Positions 8,245-16,795 of a stretch of DNA of 64,000 nucleotides are shown here, in pieces. The stretch's first letter is position 1. Every line of letters starts with the position of its first letter. The DNA is taken from assembly GCF_001425055.1 (NCBI RefSeq), contig NZ_LMDK01000018.1, forward strand, positions 248,001 through 312,000, given 5' to 3'. The position numbers and the translations under genes are program-made. The notes beneath the pieces were generated by a model. The model did no database searches. It saw only the letters and a list, made by a program, of their open reading frames with translations, and was not told the DNA's origin. The DNA is from Pelomonas sp. Root1237. GTDB taxonomy: Bacteria; Pseudomonadota; Gammaproteobacteria; Burkholderiales; Burkholderiaceae_C.

Positions 8245-8266
8245 GCGGCCCGCAGGTGCGGGCCGC
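8245..8266. terminator. GC-rich hairpin after the alpha/beta hydrolase gene
   Basis: GCGGCCCGCA / TGCGGGCCGC form a perfect 10-bp stem with a 2-base loop 8 bp beyond the hydrolase stop. No T tract follows, so it may act as a helper or RNA-stabilising hairpin ahead of the larger one at 8271. Confidence 0.5.
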
Positions 8267-8270
8267 AGAT

Positions 8271-8302
8271 GCAAAGAGGCCCGCTTGCGCGGGCCTCTTT
8301 GC
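8271..8302. terminator. Bidirectional terminator between hydrolase gene and rpsT
   Basis: A perfect 14-bp stem (GCAAAGAGGCCCGC / GCGGGCCTCTTTGC) with a TTGC loop lies between the two convergent genes. Its foot reads CTCTTTGC on both strands, so it can serve either gene. Confidence 0.8.
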
Positions 8303-8325
8303 TTGCACCAGAGCTGGATTGCTTC

Positions 8326-8622
8326 TTAGGCGGCGAGCGCCTTGATCTTGGCGGACAGGCGGCTCTTGTGACGAGCAGCCTTGTTCTTGTGGAAGATGCC
8401 CTTGTCGGCGACAGAGTCGATGACGGCTTGGGCAGCCTTGAACAGGTCAGCGGCCTTGGACTTGTCGCCCGCGGTCACAGCCTTTTGCACGTTCTTGACG
8501 ACCGTACGGTATTTGGAGCGAAGCGCAGTATTCGCGGCGTTGAGCTTGGCGTCCTGGCGGACGCGCTTGAGACCCGACGCCAGGCGAACCGTCTTCTTCT
8601 TGGCTTTGGAGCTGGTAGCCAT
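8326..8622 (-). CDS. rpsT: 30S ribosomal protein S20
   Basis: The product is 98 residues, very rich in Lys, Arg and Ala, with the S20 pattern: basic N-terminus, [31 protein letters not shown], and [16 protein letters not shown] near the end. S20 binds the 5' domain of 16S rRNA and helps early 30S assembly. It is monocistronic, reads toward the hydrolase gene and is divergent from murJ, an arrangement common in Burkholderiales. A promoter-like pair lies at 8657-8686. Confidence 0.97.
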   Translation of the reverse strand: MATSSKAKKKTVRLASGLKRVRQDAKLNAANTALRSKYRTVVKNVQKAVTAGDKSKAADLFKAAQAVIDSVADKGIFHKNKAARHKSRLSAKIKALAA

Positions 8623-8656
8623 GCTGTATCTATACCCAGTTGGTGCAAAGACGACG

Positions 8657-8686
8657 AGTATAGCCCGAAATCAGGGTTAAAGCCAA
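8657..8686 (-). promoter_or_regulatory. Likely sigma-70 promoter of rpsT
   Basis: On the minus strand TTGGCT (8681-8686) and TATACT (8657-8662) are separated by 18 bases, 35 bases ahead of the rpsT start. The -10 matches five of six consensus positions. Confidence 0.6.
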
Positions 8687-8742
8687 GTGCCTGGGACGAG
8701 TATCGAAGAAGGCGCCATTCACGACACAGATAATCCGCCGCC

Positions 8743-10305
8743 ATGAATCTGCTGCGCGCTGCGTCGACCATTTCCCTGCTGACCCTGACCTCGCGCATCA
8801 CCGGCCTTGTCCGCGAAACCATGGTGGCGGGCCTTTTCGGCGCCACCGGAATGACCGATGCGTTTCTCGTCGCGTTCCGGATCCCGAACCTGCTGCGACG
8901 TCTGTTTGCTGAGGGCGCATTTTCGCAGGCCTTCGTGCCGCTGCTGGCGGCGACGCGGGCCACCGAGGGCGAAGCGGCAACGAAGCGCCTCATCGACGCC
9001 GTCGCGACCGTGCTGTTATGGGCGCTGATGGCGACCTCGGTGATTGGTGTGGTCGCAGCGCCCCTCTTGGTCTGGCTGCTCGGCGGCGGGCTGCCGGAGC
9101 CGGCGTTCGACGCATCCGTCGTCATGACGCGCTTCATGTTCCCCTATATCGGCTGCATGTCGCTGGTGGCCCTGTCGGCGGGCATCCTGAACACCTGGCG
9201 ACGCTTTGTCGTGCCGGCGGCAACGCCGGTGCTGCTCAACCTCAGCGTCGTCGCCGTCGGCTGGGCCTTGGTCGGGCCGCTTGAGCGCGCGGGCTATCCG
9301 GGTATCTATGCGATGGCCTTCGGTGTCATGCTCGGCGGCGTGCTGCAATTGCTGGCGCAGTGGCCGGCGCTGCGGGCCATCGGCGTGACGCCGCGCATGC
9401 GGTTCAGCTGGCAAGGCTTCCGGGAGGCACGTGCCAATCCGGGTGTCAGCCGCGTCATGCTGGGCATGGGGCCGGCGCTGCTGGGTGTCGGTGTGTCCCA
9501 GCTGTCGCTGATGATCAACACGCAGATCTCCAGCCGCCTCGGCGAGGGCGCGACCTCCTGGCTGAACTATGCCGACCGCCTGATGGAATTCCCCATCGGC
9601 CTGCTCGGCGTGGCGCTCAGCGCGGTCCTGACCCCGCAGTTGTCCGCTGCCCAGGCTTCGGGCGAGAGCGAGCGCTACAGCCGCCTGCTCGACTGGGGCC
9701 TGCGCATGGTGATGCTGTTCGCGTTGCCCTGCGCCGTCGCCCTGCTGGTCTTCGCCGAACCGTTGACGGCCGTGCTCTACCACCGCGGCGCCTTCACGGC
9801 GACCGACGTGGCCCACACAGCGCAGTCGGTCATGGGCTGGGGTGTTGGCCTGCTGGGCCTGATCGCGGTGAAGGTGCTGGCGCCCGGCTTCTTCGCCCGC
9901 CAGGACACCGGCACGCCGGCCAAGATCGCCGTCGCCGTGCTGGTGCTGACGCAAGGATTCAACCTTGTCTTCGTGCCCTGGATCGGTGTCGCGGGCCTGG
10001 CCCTGTCCATCGGCCTGGGCGCGCTGGTCAATGCGGGCTGGCTGTTCTGGGGGCTGAAGAAGCTGGGTAGCTACCGCCCCGAGCCTGGCTGGCTGGCCTT
10101 CGGCCTGCGTGTGGTGCTGGCTTGTGCAGCCATGGGCCTGTTGCAATGGCAGTTGGCCAGCAGGCTGGACTGGCTCGGCCTGGGCGCGCACGAGATCCGG
10201 CGCGGTCTCGTCATGGCGGCCAGCCTGGCGGGCAGCGCCCTCGTCTATTTCGCGGTGCTGCTGCTGGTTGGCATGCGGCCCCGTGCGCTCGGGCGCCCGA
10301 GCTGA
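8743..10305 (+). CDS. murJ: Lipid II flippase MurJ (MviN)
   Basis: This inner-membrane flippase moves lipid II to the periplasmic face for peptidoglycan synthesis. The 520-residue product has many hydrophobic helices (MurJ has 14) and the hallmark N-terminus: TSRITGLVRE, then FGATGMTDAFLVAFRIPNLL and RRLFAEGAFSQAFVPLLA. These carry the conserved Arg and Asp residues of the central cavity, and the GEGATSWLNYADRLMEFPIG segment is also typical. Its stop overlaps the start of the next gene (TGATG), so translation is probably coupled. Confidence 0.97.
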   Translation: MNLLRAASTISLLTLTSRITGLVRETMVAGLFGATGMTDAFLVAFRIPNLLRRLFAEGAFSQAFVPLLAATRATEGEAATKRLIDAVATVLLWALMATSVIGVVAAPLLVWLLGGGLPEPAFDASVVMTRFMFPYIGCMSLVALSAGILNTWRRFVVPAATPVLLNLSVVAVGWALVGPLERAGYPGIYAMAFGVMLGGVLQLLAQWPALRAIGVTPRMRFSWQGFREARANPGVSRVMLGMGPALLGVGVSQLSLMINTQISSRLGEGATSWLNYADRLMEFPIGLLGVALSAVLTPQLSAAQASGESERYSRLLDWGLRMVMLFALPCAVALLVFAEPLTAVLYHRGAFTATDVAHTAQSVMGWGVGLLGLIAVKVLAPGFFARQDTGTPAKIAVAVLVLTQGFNLVFVPWIGVAGLALSIGLGALVNAGWLFWGLKKLGSYRPEPGWLAFGLRVVLACAAMGLLQWQLASRLDWLGLGAHEIRRGLVMAASLAGSALVYFAVLLLVGMRPRALGRPS

Positions 10306-11162
10306 TGAAGTACGCAGCGCCGACTCCGCTGGACTACTTCGCCACGCTGGTGGCGGAGGATGAGAGCCTCAATCTGCTCGAGGCCGCCATCAGCCTGGCC
10401 CAGGACGAATATCCCCAGCTTGATGTCCAGGCTGCGCTGTCCAAGGTGGATGCGCTGGCGCGCCGCCTGCGTGAGCGCATCACGTCGGAGACTGTGCCGG
10501 CCGAGCGGCTGCACCAGCTGACACGTTTCTTCCACGGCGAACTCGGCTTTGCCGGCAATCTGAACAATTACTACGCGGCCGAGAACAGCTTCGTGCATCG
10601 CGTGCTGGAGACGCGGCGTGGCATTCCCATCACGCTGGCCGTGCTGCTGTTGGAGCTTGCCGAGCAGGCGGGCCTGCGCGCTGCGGGCGTCGCTTTCCCG
10701 GGGCATTTCCTCGTCAAATGCCGCGTCGGGCTTGGCGAGGTCGTTATCGACCCCTTCACGGGCGAATCGCTGTCAGCCACGCGGCTGGACGAGCGCCTGG
10801 CCGTCTACCGCCATGGCAGCGAGCTGCCCGCCGACCTGGAGTTGCCGCTGGAGTTCTTCCTGCGCGCTGCATCCAAGCGCCAGATCCTGGCACGCATGCT
10901 GCGCAATCTGAAGGAAGTTCACCGCGCCGCCGAGGACTGGCCGCGGCTGCTGGCCGTGCAACAGCGCCTCGTCATCCTGCTGCCGGGCGACCCGGTGGAG
11001 CGCCGCGATCGCGGCCTGGTGCTGGCGACGCTGGGCGCGTTTGCTGCTGCCGCCGACGATCTGGCCTTCTATCTTGCCGAGCGGGGCGATGCACCCGACG
11101 CCGCGGGATTGCGAACCCGCCTGGCGATGCTGCTTGACCAGGCCCGGCCGCCGCTTCAGTGA
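10305..11162 (+). CDS. SirB1 family protein (transglutaminase-like plus TPR-like tail)
   Basis: The product is 285 residues. The N-terminal half is a transglutaminase-like fold typical of SirB1 proteins: HRVLETRRGIPITLAVLLLE, GVAFPGHFLVK with a conserved His, and a DPFTGE segment. The C-terminal third (from about residue 195) is helical with TPR character, as in SirB1/YchA. The true function of the family is unsettled. It starts inside the murJ stop, and its own stop lies in the leader of the permease gene, so murJ, this gene and the permease likely form one operon. Confidence 0.82.
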   Translation: MKYAAPTPLDYFATLVAEDESLNLLEAAISLAQDEYPQLDVQAALSKVDALARRLRERITSETVPAERLHQLTRFFHGELGFAGNLNNYYAAENSFVHRVLETRRGIPITLAVLLLELAEQAGLRAAGVAFPGHFLVKCRVGLGEVVIDPFTGESLSATRLDERLAVYRHGSELPADLELPLEFFLRAASKRQILARMLRNLKEVHRAAEDWPRLLAVQQRLVILLPGDPVERRDRGLVLATLGAFAAAADDLAFYLAERGDAPDAAGLRTRLAMLLDQARPPLQ

Positions 11163-11188
11163 CAATCCGCGCCCGCCCGCCCACCACC

Positions 11189-12250
11189 ATGATGAAGCTC
11201 AGCAAGCACCAACGCACCGCCCTGGCCTGGGGCGGTGTCGCCCTGGGCGTCATTCTTCTGCTGTGGCTGCTGTCGCCCGTGCTGGCGCCCTTCATCGCGG
11301 CCCTGGTGCTGGCGTACGCGTTGGCGCCCGCGGTGCAGGCCCTGGTGAACCGGCGCGTGCCGCGGTCGCTGGCGGTGCTGATGGTCGAGCTGCTGTTTGC
11401 GATGGCCCTGCTGGCTTTGGTGCTGCTGGTGCTTCCCATCCTCAGCAAAGAGCTGCCGGCGCTGCGCGAGCAGATTCCTGCATTGGCGAAACTGGCCAAT
11501 GACAAGCTTTCACCCTGGCTGGCGGAGCACGGCATCTACATGCAGCTCGACCCGGCCAGCATCAAGGCCTTCGTGCTGAAGTACCTGGATGCCAATTTCG
11601 AAGAGTGGCTGGCGACGGCGCTGAGCTCGGCCCGCATCGGCGGCAGCTTCCTGCTCGCCTTCATCGGCAATGCGGTGCTGCTGCCCGTCGTGCTTTTCTA
11701 TCTGCTGGACGACTGGCCGGGCCTGGTCGAGCGCATGCGCGCTCTCGTGCCGCCAGCGGCGCGCGATTCGGTTGGCAGCTTCCTCGACGAATGCCATGAG
11801 ACGCTGGGCCAGTACCTGCGCGGTCAATTGCTCGTCATGGGGGCTCTGGCCATCTTCTACAGCGTCGGCCTGGCGCTGGCGCGCTTCGATCTGGCCTTGC
11901 CCATCGGCGTCTTCACCGGCTTGGCGGTTTTCATTCCCTATCTGGGCTTTGGCCTGGGCCTGGTGCTGGCGCTGCTGGCAGGCTTGCTGCAATTCGCAAA
12001 TCTTTATGGCGTTCTCGCCGTCGCCATCGTCTTTGGCATCGGCCAACTGCTGGAAAGCTTCGTGCTGACGCCGCGCTTCGTCGGCGAGCGCATCGGCATG
12101 AGCCCGCTGATGGTCATCTTCGCGCTGCTGGCCTTCGGTCATCTGCTCGGCTTTGTCGGCGTGCTGATTGCGCTGCCGCTGTCGGCTGTGGCGGCAGTCG
12201 CGGTCAAGCGCCTGCATCGCGCCTATCTCGAGAGTTCGCTGTTCCGTTAG
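11189..12250 (+). CDS. AI-2E family (PerM/TqsA-like) membrane permease
   Basis: The product is about 353 residues with seven to eight hydrophobic segments. The architecture is that of the UPF0118/AI-2E exporter family: two N-terminal helices, a soluble region around residues 95-160 (LPALREQIPALAKLAND...), then helices including VVLFYLLDDWPGL, the GQYLRGQLLVMGALA segment and a Gly-rich NLYGVLAVAIVFGIGQLLESF segment. Members move autoinducer-2, ions or other small solutes; the substrate is unknown here. The ATG at 11189 is preferred. A GTG at 11159 overlapping the previous stop (GTGA) would add ten residues. Confidence 0.82.
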   Translation: MMKLSKHQRTALAWGGVALGVILLLWLLSPVLAPFIAALVLAYALAPAVQALVNRRVPRSLAVLMVELLFAMALLALVLLVLPILSKELPALREQIPALAKLANDKLSPWLAEHGIYMQLDPASIKAFVLKYLDANFEEWLATALSSARIGGSFLLAFIGNAVLLPVVLFYLLDDWPGLVERMRALVPPAARDSVGSFLDECHETLGQYLRGQLLVMGALAIFYSVGLALARFDLALPIGVFTGLAVFIPYLGFGLGLVLALLAGLLQFANLYGVLAVAIVFGIGQLLESFVLTPRFVGERIGMSPLMVIFALLAFGHLLGFVGVLIALPLSAVAAVAVKRLHRAYLESSLFR

Positions 12251-12257
12251 CCGTTCA

Positions 12258-12956
12258 ATGAGGCAGATCCCGCTTGCGCTGCTGGCGCCGCCCGCGCACA
12301 GCTTCGACAACTTCCTGCCCGGCGCCAATGCCGAGGCTCTGGCCTACCTGCTGGGCCTGCAGCCGGGCGATCCACCCGCGCTGCTCTGGGGCCCGACCGG
12401 CTCGGGCAAGAGCCATCTGCTGCAGGCATTGGCCGAGCGCTGGCAGGCGGCCGGCCAGCGCGTCGCCTGGTACGACGCCGAGACGGCCTTGCCCTGGGAG
12501 CTGCCGGCCCACGAGAGCCTGTTGCTGCTGGACGATTGCCAGCGCTTTGACGCCGGCCAGCAGCATGCCGCTTTTGCCCTTTTTGTAGCGACGGCGGGGC
12601 AGGGCTATACCGTCGTTGCAACGGCCGATGCGCCAGCCGTCGACCTGGCCGTGCGCGAAGACCTGCGTACGCGCCTGGGCTGGGGCCCGAGCTTTGCGCT
12701 TGAACCGCTGCGCGAGGCCGAAATGCGTGCCGTGCTGCGCCGCGAGGCCGATCGCCGCGGCCTGCTGCTCGGCGACGAGGTGCTGTCCTATCTGCTGACC
12801 CGCTTCGAGCGCAATCTCAAGGGGCTGATGGCCCTGCTCGAGCGGCTGGATGAATTCGCGATGTCAGCCAAGCGCGCGCTGACACTGCCGCTGCTGAAGG
12901 CCATGCTGGCCGACGAGGCCGTTGAAGAAAAATTCGACTCTGACCCTAATTTATGA
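12258..12956 (+). CDS. hda: DnaA regulatory inactivator Hda
   Basis: Hda binds the DNA-loaded sliding clamp and stimulates ATP hydrolysis by DnaA, which limits re-initiation. The 232-residue product is a DnaA-like AAA+ domain without the DNA-binding domain IV: FDNFLPGANAEAL, Walker A GPTGSGKSHLL, Walker B LLLLDDCQ, then DLRTRLGWG and a helical lid. The first residues MRQIPLALLAP match the clamp-binding N-terminus of Hda (QxxL/F-type). The ATG at 12258 gives this start. The stop overlaps the HAD gene (ATGA). Confidence 0.93.
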   Translation: MRQIPLALLAPPAHSFDNFLPGANAEALAYLLGLQPGDPPALLWGPTGSGKSHLLQALAERWQAAGQRVAWYDAETALPWELPAHESLLLLDDCQRFDAGQQHAAFALFVATAGQGYTVVATADAPAVDLAVREDLRTRLGWGPSFALEPLREAEMRAVLRREADRRGLLLGDEVLSYLLTRFERNLKGLMALLERLDEFAMSAKRALTLPLLKAMLADEAVEEKFDSDPNL

Positions 12957-13621
12957 ATCTCACGCTGTTTGACCTGGATGGGACGCTGATCCCCATGGAT
13001 TCCGACCATGCCTTCGGTGGTTTCATGGTGGAGGTGGGCTGGGTGGACGGCGTGGTCTGGGGTGCGAAGAACGACGAGTTCTTTGCCCAGTACAACGCGG
13101 GAACGTTGGACCTGCCGGCGTATATCGACTTCGCAACGTCCGCCTGGCGCTCCCGCCCGCTGGCCGAGGCGCTGGCCATGCGGGAGCGCTTCATGGCCGA
13201 GGTCATGCGCCCGGCGCTGCGGCCCGAGGCCGTTGCGCTGGTCGAGAAGCACCGTGCAGCGGGCGACCTCATCGCCCTGGTCACGGCGACCAATGAATTC
13301 GTCACAGCGCCGATTGCAGCGGCCTTTGGCATCGCGCACCTGATCGCCGTCGAGCTGGAACGCGACGCCGAGCAGCGCTACACCGGAGCCATTCGCGGCA
13401 TCCCGAGCTTCCGCGAGGGCAAGATCGCGCGCGTCGAGGGCTGGTTGCAGGGCCTGGGGGCACAATGGCGCGATTTCGAGCGTGTGAACTTCTTCAGCGA
13501 CTCGACCAACGATCTGCCCCTGCTTGAACGCGTCAGCCACCCTGTGGCGACCAATCCCAGCCCGACCCTCGCTGCGATCGCCGCCGAACGGGGCTGGCCC
13601 CAGTTGCACCTCTTCGCATGA
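12953..13621 (+). CDS. HAD-IB family phosphatase (SerB-like)
   Basis: The product is 222 residues. HAD motif I is FDLDGTLIPMDSD with the nucleophile and general-acid Asp; motif II is at LVTATNEF; motif IV is FFSDSTNDLPLL. The cap region between (residues 20-80) is of the C1/HAD-IB type seen in phosphoserine phosphatase and related hydrolases. The substrate is not determined. It overlaps hda and pcnB by ATGA junctions, so the three are probably translated together; the same order is familiar in Burkholderiales. Confidence 0.86.
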   Translation: MNLTLFDLDGTLIPMDSDHAFGGFMVEVGWVDGVVWGAKNDEFFAQYNAGTLDLPAYIDFATSAWRSRPLAEALAMRERFMAEVMRPALRPEAVALVEKHRAAGDLIALVTATNEFVTAPIAAAFGIAHLIAVELERDAEQRYTGAIRGIPSFREGKIARVEGWLQGLGAQWRDFERVNFFSDSTNDLPLLERVSHPVATNPSPTLAAIAAERGWPQLHLFA

Positions 13622-15153
13622 TCAAAAAGTTCATCGACAAACTGCTTGGCAAACCCGCCGCAGCCCCCAAGAAGACCAGCCCGCTGGGCAAACGGGTGGA
13701 GGTGACGGCCGAGGTTCACGGCATCAACCCGGATCTGCTCGACGAGCGCGCCGTCAAGGTCGTCAAGACGTTGACCGATGCGGGTTTCGAGGCCTATATC
13801 GTCGGCGGCGCCGTGCGCGACCTGCTGCTGAACATGCGGCCCAAGGACTTCGACGTCGCGACCAATGCGACGCCCGAACAGGTCAAGGGGCTGTTTCGCC
13901 GTGCTTTCATCATCGGCCGGCGCTTTCGCATCGTTCACGTTGTCTACGGCCGCGGTCGTGAGCACGAAGTGATCGAGGTCTCGACCTTCCGCGCGCTGCC
14001 GACGGAATCAGAAGCCATCGCCGGCAACGAGAAGACGGGCAAAGCCGAGCTGGATGGCAAGCATCACGCCGTGGACGCAAGCGGCCGCGTGCTGCGCGAC
14101 AACGTCTGGGGCCCGCAGATCGAGGATGCTGCCCGTCGCGACTACACGGTCAACGCGATGTATTACGACCCGCAGCGCCAACTGGTGGTGGACTACCACG
14201 GTGGCCTCGCCGACGCCAAGGCCAAGCTGCTGCGCATGATCGGCGATCCCGAAACCCGCTACCGCGAGGACCCGGTCCGCATCATCCGCGCCGTGCGCTT
14301 CGCCGCCAAGCTGGGCTTCACGCTCGAGCCCAAGACGCTGGCGCCGGTGAAAGCCTCGTCGGCGCTGCTGGCCAATGTGCCGGCCTCGCGCCTCTTCGAC
14401 GAGATGATCAAGCTGTTGCAGACCGGCCATTCCCTGGCCAGCATCGCGCAGTTGAAGAAGCTGGGTCTGGGCCGCGGCGTGTTCGCAATGCTGGACGCCA
14501 TGCTGACCGAAACCGGTGACCTGCACGAGGGCATTCGCGGCAACTTTGTGCGGCAGGCCTTCGAGGACACCGACCGGCGCGTGCAGGAAGGCCGCGGCGT
14601 CAGCCCCAGCTTCATGCTCGCCTGCATGCTCTGGCATGAAGTGCTGGACCGCTGGACCAAGATCCGCAACGGCGGCGAACCGCCCGTGCCGGCACTGGCC
14701 CAGGCGATCGACGCCGTCTTCGATGCCCGCATCGGCGACATCTCCGGCCGCGGCAAGCTGGCGGCCGACATGCGCGAAATCTGGATGATGCAGACCCGCT
14801 TCGAGCGCCGTACCGGCTCGGGTGTGTTCAGCCTCATCGAGCAGCCGCGCTACCGTGCCGGCTTCGACTTCCTGCGCCTGCGCGCCGACGTCGGCGAGAT
14901 CGACCCGGCCCTGGCCGACTGGTGGGAGGACTTTGCGCTGGGCAGCGATGACGACCGTCAGGCCCTGCTGGCCGACGCCCGTGCGACCCAGCAGAAGCAG
15001 CCCCGCGTTGTGCGTGCACCGCGTCCCGAGGCGCCGGCCGGTGAAGAAACCGAGCCGGCGGCCGATGACGCGCCGGCCAAGAAACGCCGCCGTCGCCGCC
15101 GCAAGCCGGGTGGCGGGGAGGGCGCCGCAGCGCCCGCAACTGCCGCCGAGTGA
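13618..15153 (+). CDS. pcnB: Poly(A) polymerase I
   Basis: This enzyme adds poly(A) tails to RNA 3' ends and so promotes decay. The 511-residue product has the class II nucleotidyltransferase core IVGGAVRDLLLNMRPKDFDVATNATPEQV, then the RNA-binding/neck region with RRDYTVNAMYYDP and DPVRIIRAVRFAAKLGF. These are shared with CCA-adding enzymes, but the length, the basic N-terminus and a long C-terminal tail ending in a run of Arg/Lys (KKRRRRRRK) favour PcnB. Its start overlaps the HAD stop and its end overlaps folK (GTGA). Confidence 0.94.
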   Translation: MIKKFIDKLLGKPAAAPKKTSPLGKRVEVTAEVHGINPDLLDERAVKVVKTLTDAGFEAYIVGGAVRDLLLNMRPKDFDVATNATPEQVKGLFRRAFIIGRRFRIVHVVYGRGREHEVIEVSTFRALPTESEAIAGNEKTGKAELDGKHHAVDASGRVLRDNVWGPQIEDAARRDYTVNAMYYDPQRQLVVDYHGGLADAKAKLLRMIGDPETRYREDPVRIIRAVRFAAKLGFTLEPKTLAPVKASSALLANVPASRLFDEMIKLLQTGHSLASIAQLKKLGLGRGVFAMLDAMLTETGDLHEGIRGNFVRQAFEDTDRRVQEGRGVSPSFMLACMLWHEVLDRWTKIRNGGEPPVPALAQAIDAVFDARIGDISGRGKLAADMREIWMMQTRFERRTGSGVFSLIEQPRYRAGFDFLRLRADVGEIDPALADWWEDFALGSDDDRQALLADARATQQKQPRVVRAPRPEAPAGEETEPAADDAPAKKRRRRRRKPGGGEGAAAPATAAE

Positions 15154-15626
15154 GCTCGCGCGCCTACGTCGGACTGGGCGCCAACCTGGGCGCCGACCCT
15201 TCTGCCACGTTGACGCAGGCAGCGTTGCGCCTTGCGGCGCTGCCGGGCAGCCATGTCGCGGCGCTGTCCAGCGTCTGGCGCAGCGCGCCGGTGGATGCTG
15301 GCGGTCCGGACTTCCTGAACGCCGTCGTGGCACTGGACACGACGCTTCTACCCATTGAACTATTGGACGCGCTGCAGGCCATCGAACTGGCGCACGGCCG
15401 GGAGCGGCCCTACCGCAATGCGCCGCGCACGCTGGATCTCGACTTGTTGCTCTATGGCGAGCTGACCCTCGACACGCCACGGCTGACGCTGCCCCACCCG
15501 CGCCTTGGCGAACGCGCCTTCGTGTTGCGCCCGCTGCTGGAGATAGCGCCGGAGCTGGTGCATTTGGCGGCTGGGAAGGGCTGGCAGACCCAGCGCGTCG
15601 AGCGGCTCGGCCCGCTGTCCCTCTGA
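15150..15626 (+). CDS. folK: HPPK, 2-amino-4-hydroxy-6-hydroxymethyldihydropteridine diphosphokinase
   Basis: This folate-pathway enzyme transfers pyrophosphate from ATP to hydroxymethyldihydropterin. The 158-residue product shows YVGLGANLG, the VWRSAPVDAGGPDFLNAV segment, the ATP/Mg site RPYRNAPRTLDLDLLLYG and LPHPRLGERAFVLRPLLE. It begins with GTG in a GTGA overlap with the pcnB stop, so it depends on coupled translation. The pcnB-folK order is common in proteobacteria. Confidence 0.96.
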   Translation: MSSRAYVGLGANLGADPSATLTQAALRLAALPGSHVAALSSVWRSAPVDAGGPDFLNAVVALDTTLLPIELLDALQAIELAHGRERPYRNAPRTLDLDLLLYGELTLDTPRLTLPHPRLGERAFVLRPLLEIAPELVHLAAGKGWQTQRVERLGPLSL

Positions 15627-15641
15627 CCTGGAGATACGAAG

Positions 15642-15998
15642 ATGTTCTCGACCCTCGCCGGCTGGCAGACCGTCGGCTTGCTGCTGCTGTCCAACGTCTT
15701 CATGACTTTCGCCTGGTATGGCCATCTCAAGGGCCTGGCGACCAAGCCTTGGTGGATAGCCGCCCTCATCAGCTGGGGTATCGCGCTGTTTGAGTACTTG
15801 CTTCAGGTGCCGGCCAACCGCATCGGCCATGGCGCCGGCTTCAGCTTGGCCCAGCTGAAGATCACGCAAGAAGTCATCACGCTTGCCGTCTTCGTGCCCT
15901 TCAGCCTGTACTACATGGGTGAACCGCTGAAGCTGGATTTCCTCTGGGCGGGTTTGTGTCTGATGGGCGCTGTCTACTTCATCTTCAGGTCGGCTTGA
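15642..15998 (+). CDS. DMT family small membrane protein (DUF486)
   Basis: The product is 118 residues and almost entirely four hydrophobic helices. The pattern NVFMTFAWYGHLK, WWIAALISWGIALFEYLLQVP, ANRIGH and LYYMGEPL is typical of DUF486, a compact relative of the drug/metabolite transporter superfamily. Transport function is inferred from the fold only. GGAG lies 6 bases before the ATG. It follows folK by 15 bp and is likely in the same transcript. Confidence 0.85.
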   Translation: MFSTLAGWQTVGLLLLSNVFMTFAWYGHLKGLATKPWWIAALISWGIALFEYLLQVPANRIGHGAGFSLAQLKITQEVITLAVFVPFSLYYMGEPLKLDFLWAGLCLMGAVYFIFRSA

Positions 15999-16056
15999 TG
16001 ACGGTTCGGTGACGGCGCCCGGTAAACTCCGACCCTTCGAGAGATCAAGGACGCCC

Positions 16057-16704
16057 ATGCTGTTTGGCAAGCTGCTGCCCCGTGAGGGCAATTTTTTTGA
16101 GCTGTTCAATGAGCACGGTGGCTTCATCCTGGAAGGTGCGCGCGCCTTCCAGAAAATGATTGAAAACTATGCCGACCCAGCGCTGCGCGCGCAGTACGCC
16201 GACGAGGTCGACAAGGCCGAGCATGCCGCCGACCGCGTCACCGCCGAGGTGAACCGGCTGCTGCACCGCACGTTCATCACGCCCATTGATCGCGAGCAGA
16301 TCCACGGCCTGATCAACGCGATGGACGACATCGTCGATCTGCTGCAGGATTCATCCGAGACGCTGTCGCTCTACGATGTGCGCGCCGTGCCCGAGCAGGT
16401 TCTGCAGTTGTGCACGCTGTCGGTGCGCTGTTGCGAGCGCGTGCAGCATGCCGTGACGCTGCTGCCGCACCTCAGCAAACCTGCCACGACCGAAGCAGCC
16501 CTCAAGACCTGCGAGGAGATCGACCGCCTGGAGTCCGATGCCGACCGTGTCATGCGCTCGGCGATGTCTCGTCTGTTTCGCGAGCAGGAGGACGTGCGCG
16601 AGCTGATCAAGCTCAAGGCGATCTACGAGCAGCTCGAATCCATTTCCGATCGCTGCGAAGACGTCGCCAATCTGATCGAGGGCATCGTCCTCGAGAACTC
16701 CTGA
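16057..16704 (+). CDS. DUF47 family PhoU-like regulator of phosphate transport
   Basis: The product is 215 residues, all-helical and rich in charged residues. FFELFNEHGGFILEGA, a DEVDKAEHAADRVTAEV segment, LHRTFITPIDREQIHGL and AMDDIVDLLQDSSE match the DUF47/TIGR00153 family, PhoU-like proteins with metal-binding Glu/Asp pairs. These genes usually precede a Pit phosphate transporter and are thought to control it, as is the case here (90 bp upstream of pit). Confidence 0.9.
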   Translation: MLFGKLLPREGNFFELFNEHGGFILEGARAFQKMIENYADPALRAQYADEVDKAEHAADRVTAEVNRLLHRTFITPIDREQIHGLINAMDDIVDLLQDSSETLSLYDVRAVPEQVLQLCTLSVRCCERVQHAVTLLPHLSKPATTEAALKTCEEIDRLESDADRVMRSAMSRLFREQEDVRELIKLKAIYEQLESISDRCEDVANLIEGIVLENS

Positions 16705-16720
16705 CCGCCGAGATGAATCG

Positions 16721-16795
16721 ACCCCCACACTCACTTCGTTCGTTGCCCCCCGAGGGGGCGTGTCAGCGCCTTCGGACGGCCGCGCGCCGCTGACA
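16721..16795 (+). repeat. Modular intergenic repeat, copy C, ending at the pit start codon
   Basis: This gap holds a C-rich stretch, the palindrome GCCCCCCGAGGGGGC (16745-16759) and a TTCGGACGGCC module (16771-16781). The palindrome and the GGACGGCC module also occur in the repeats at 22817 and 35400. In addition TGTCAGCG (16761-16768) pairs perfectly with CGCTGACA (16788-16795), whose last base is the A of the pit start codon. No Shine-Dalgarno sequence is visible before pit. Confidence 0.65.
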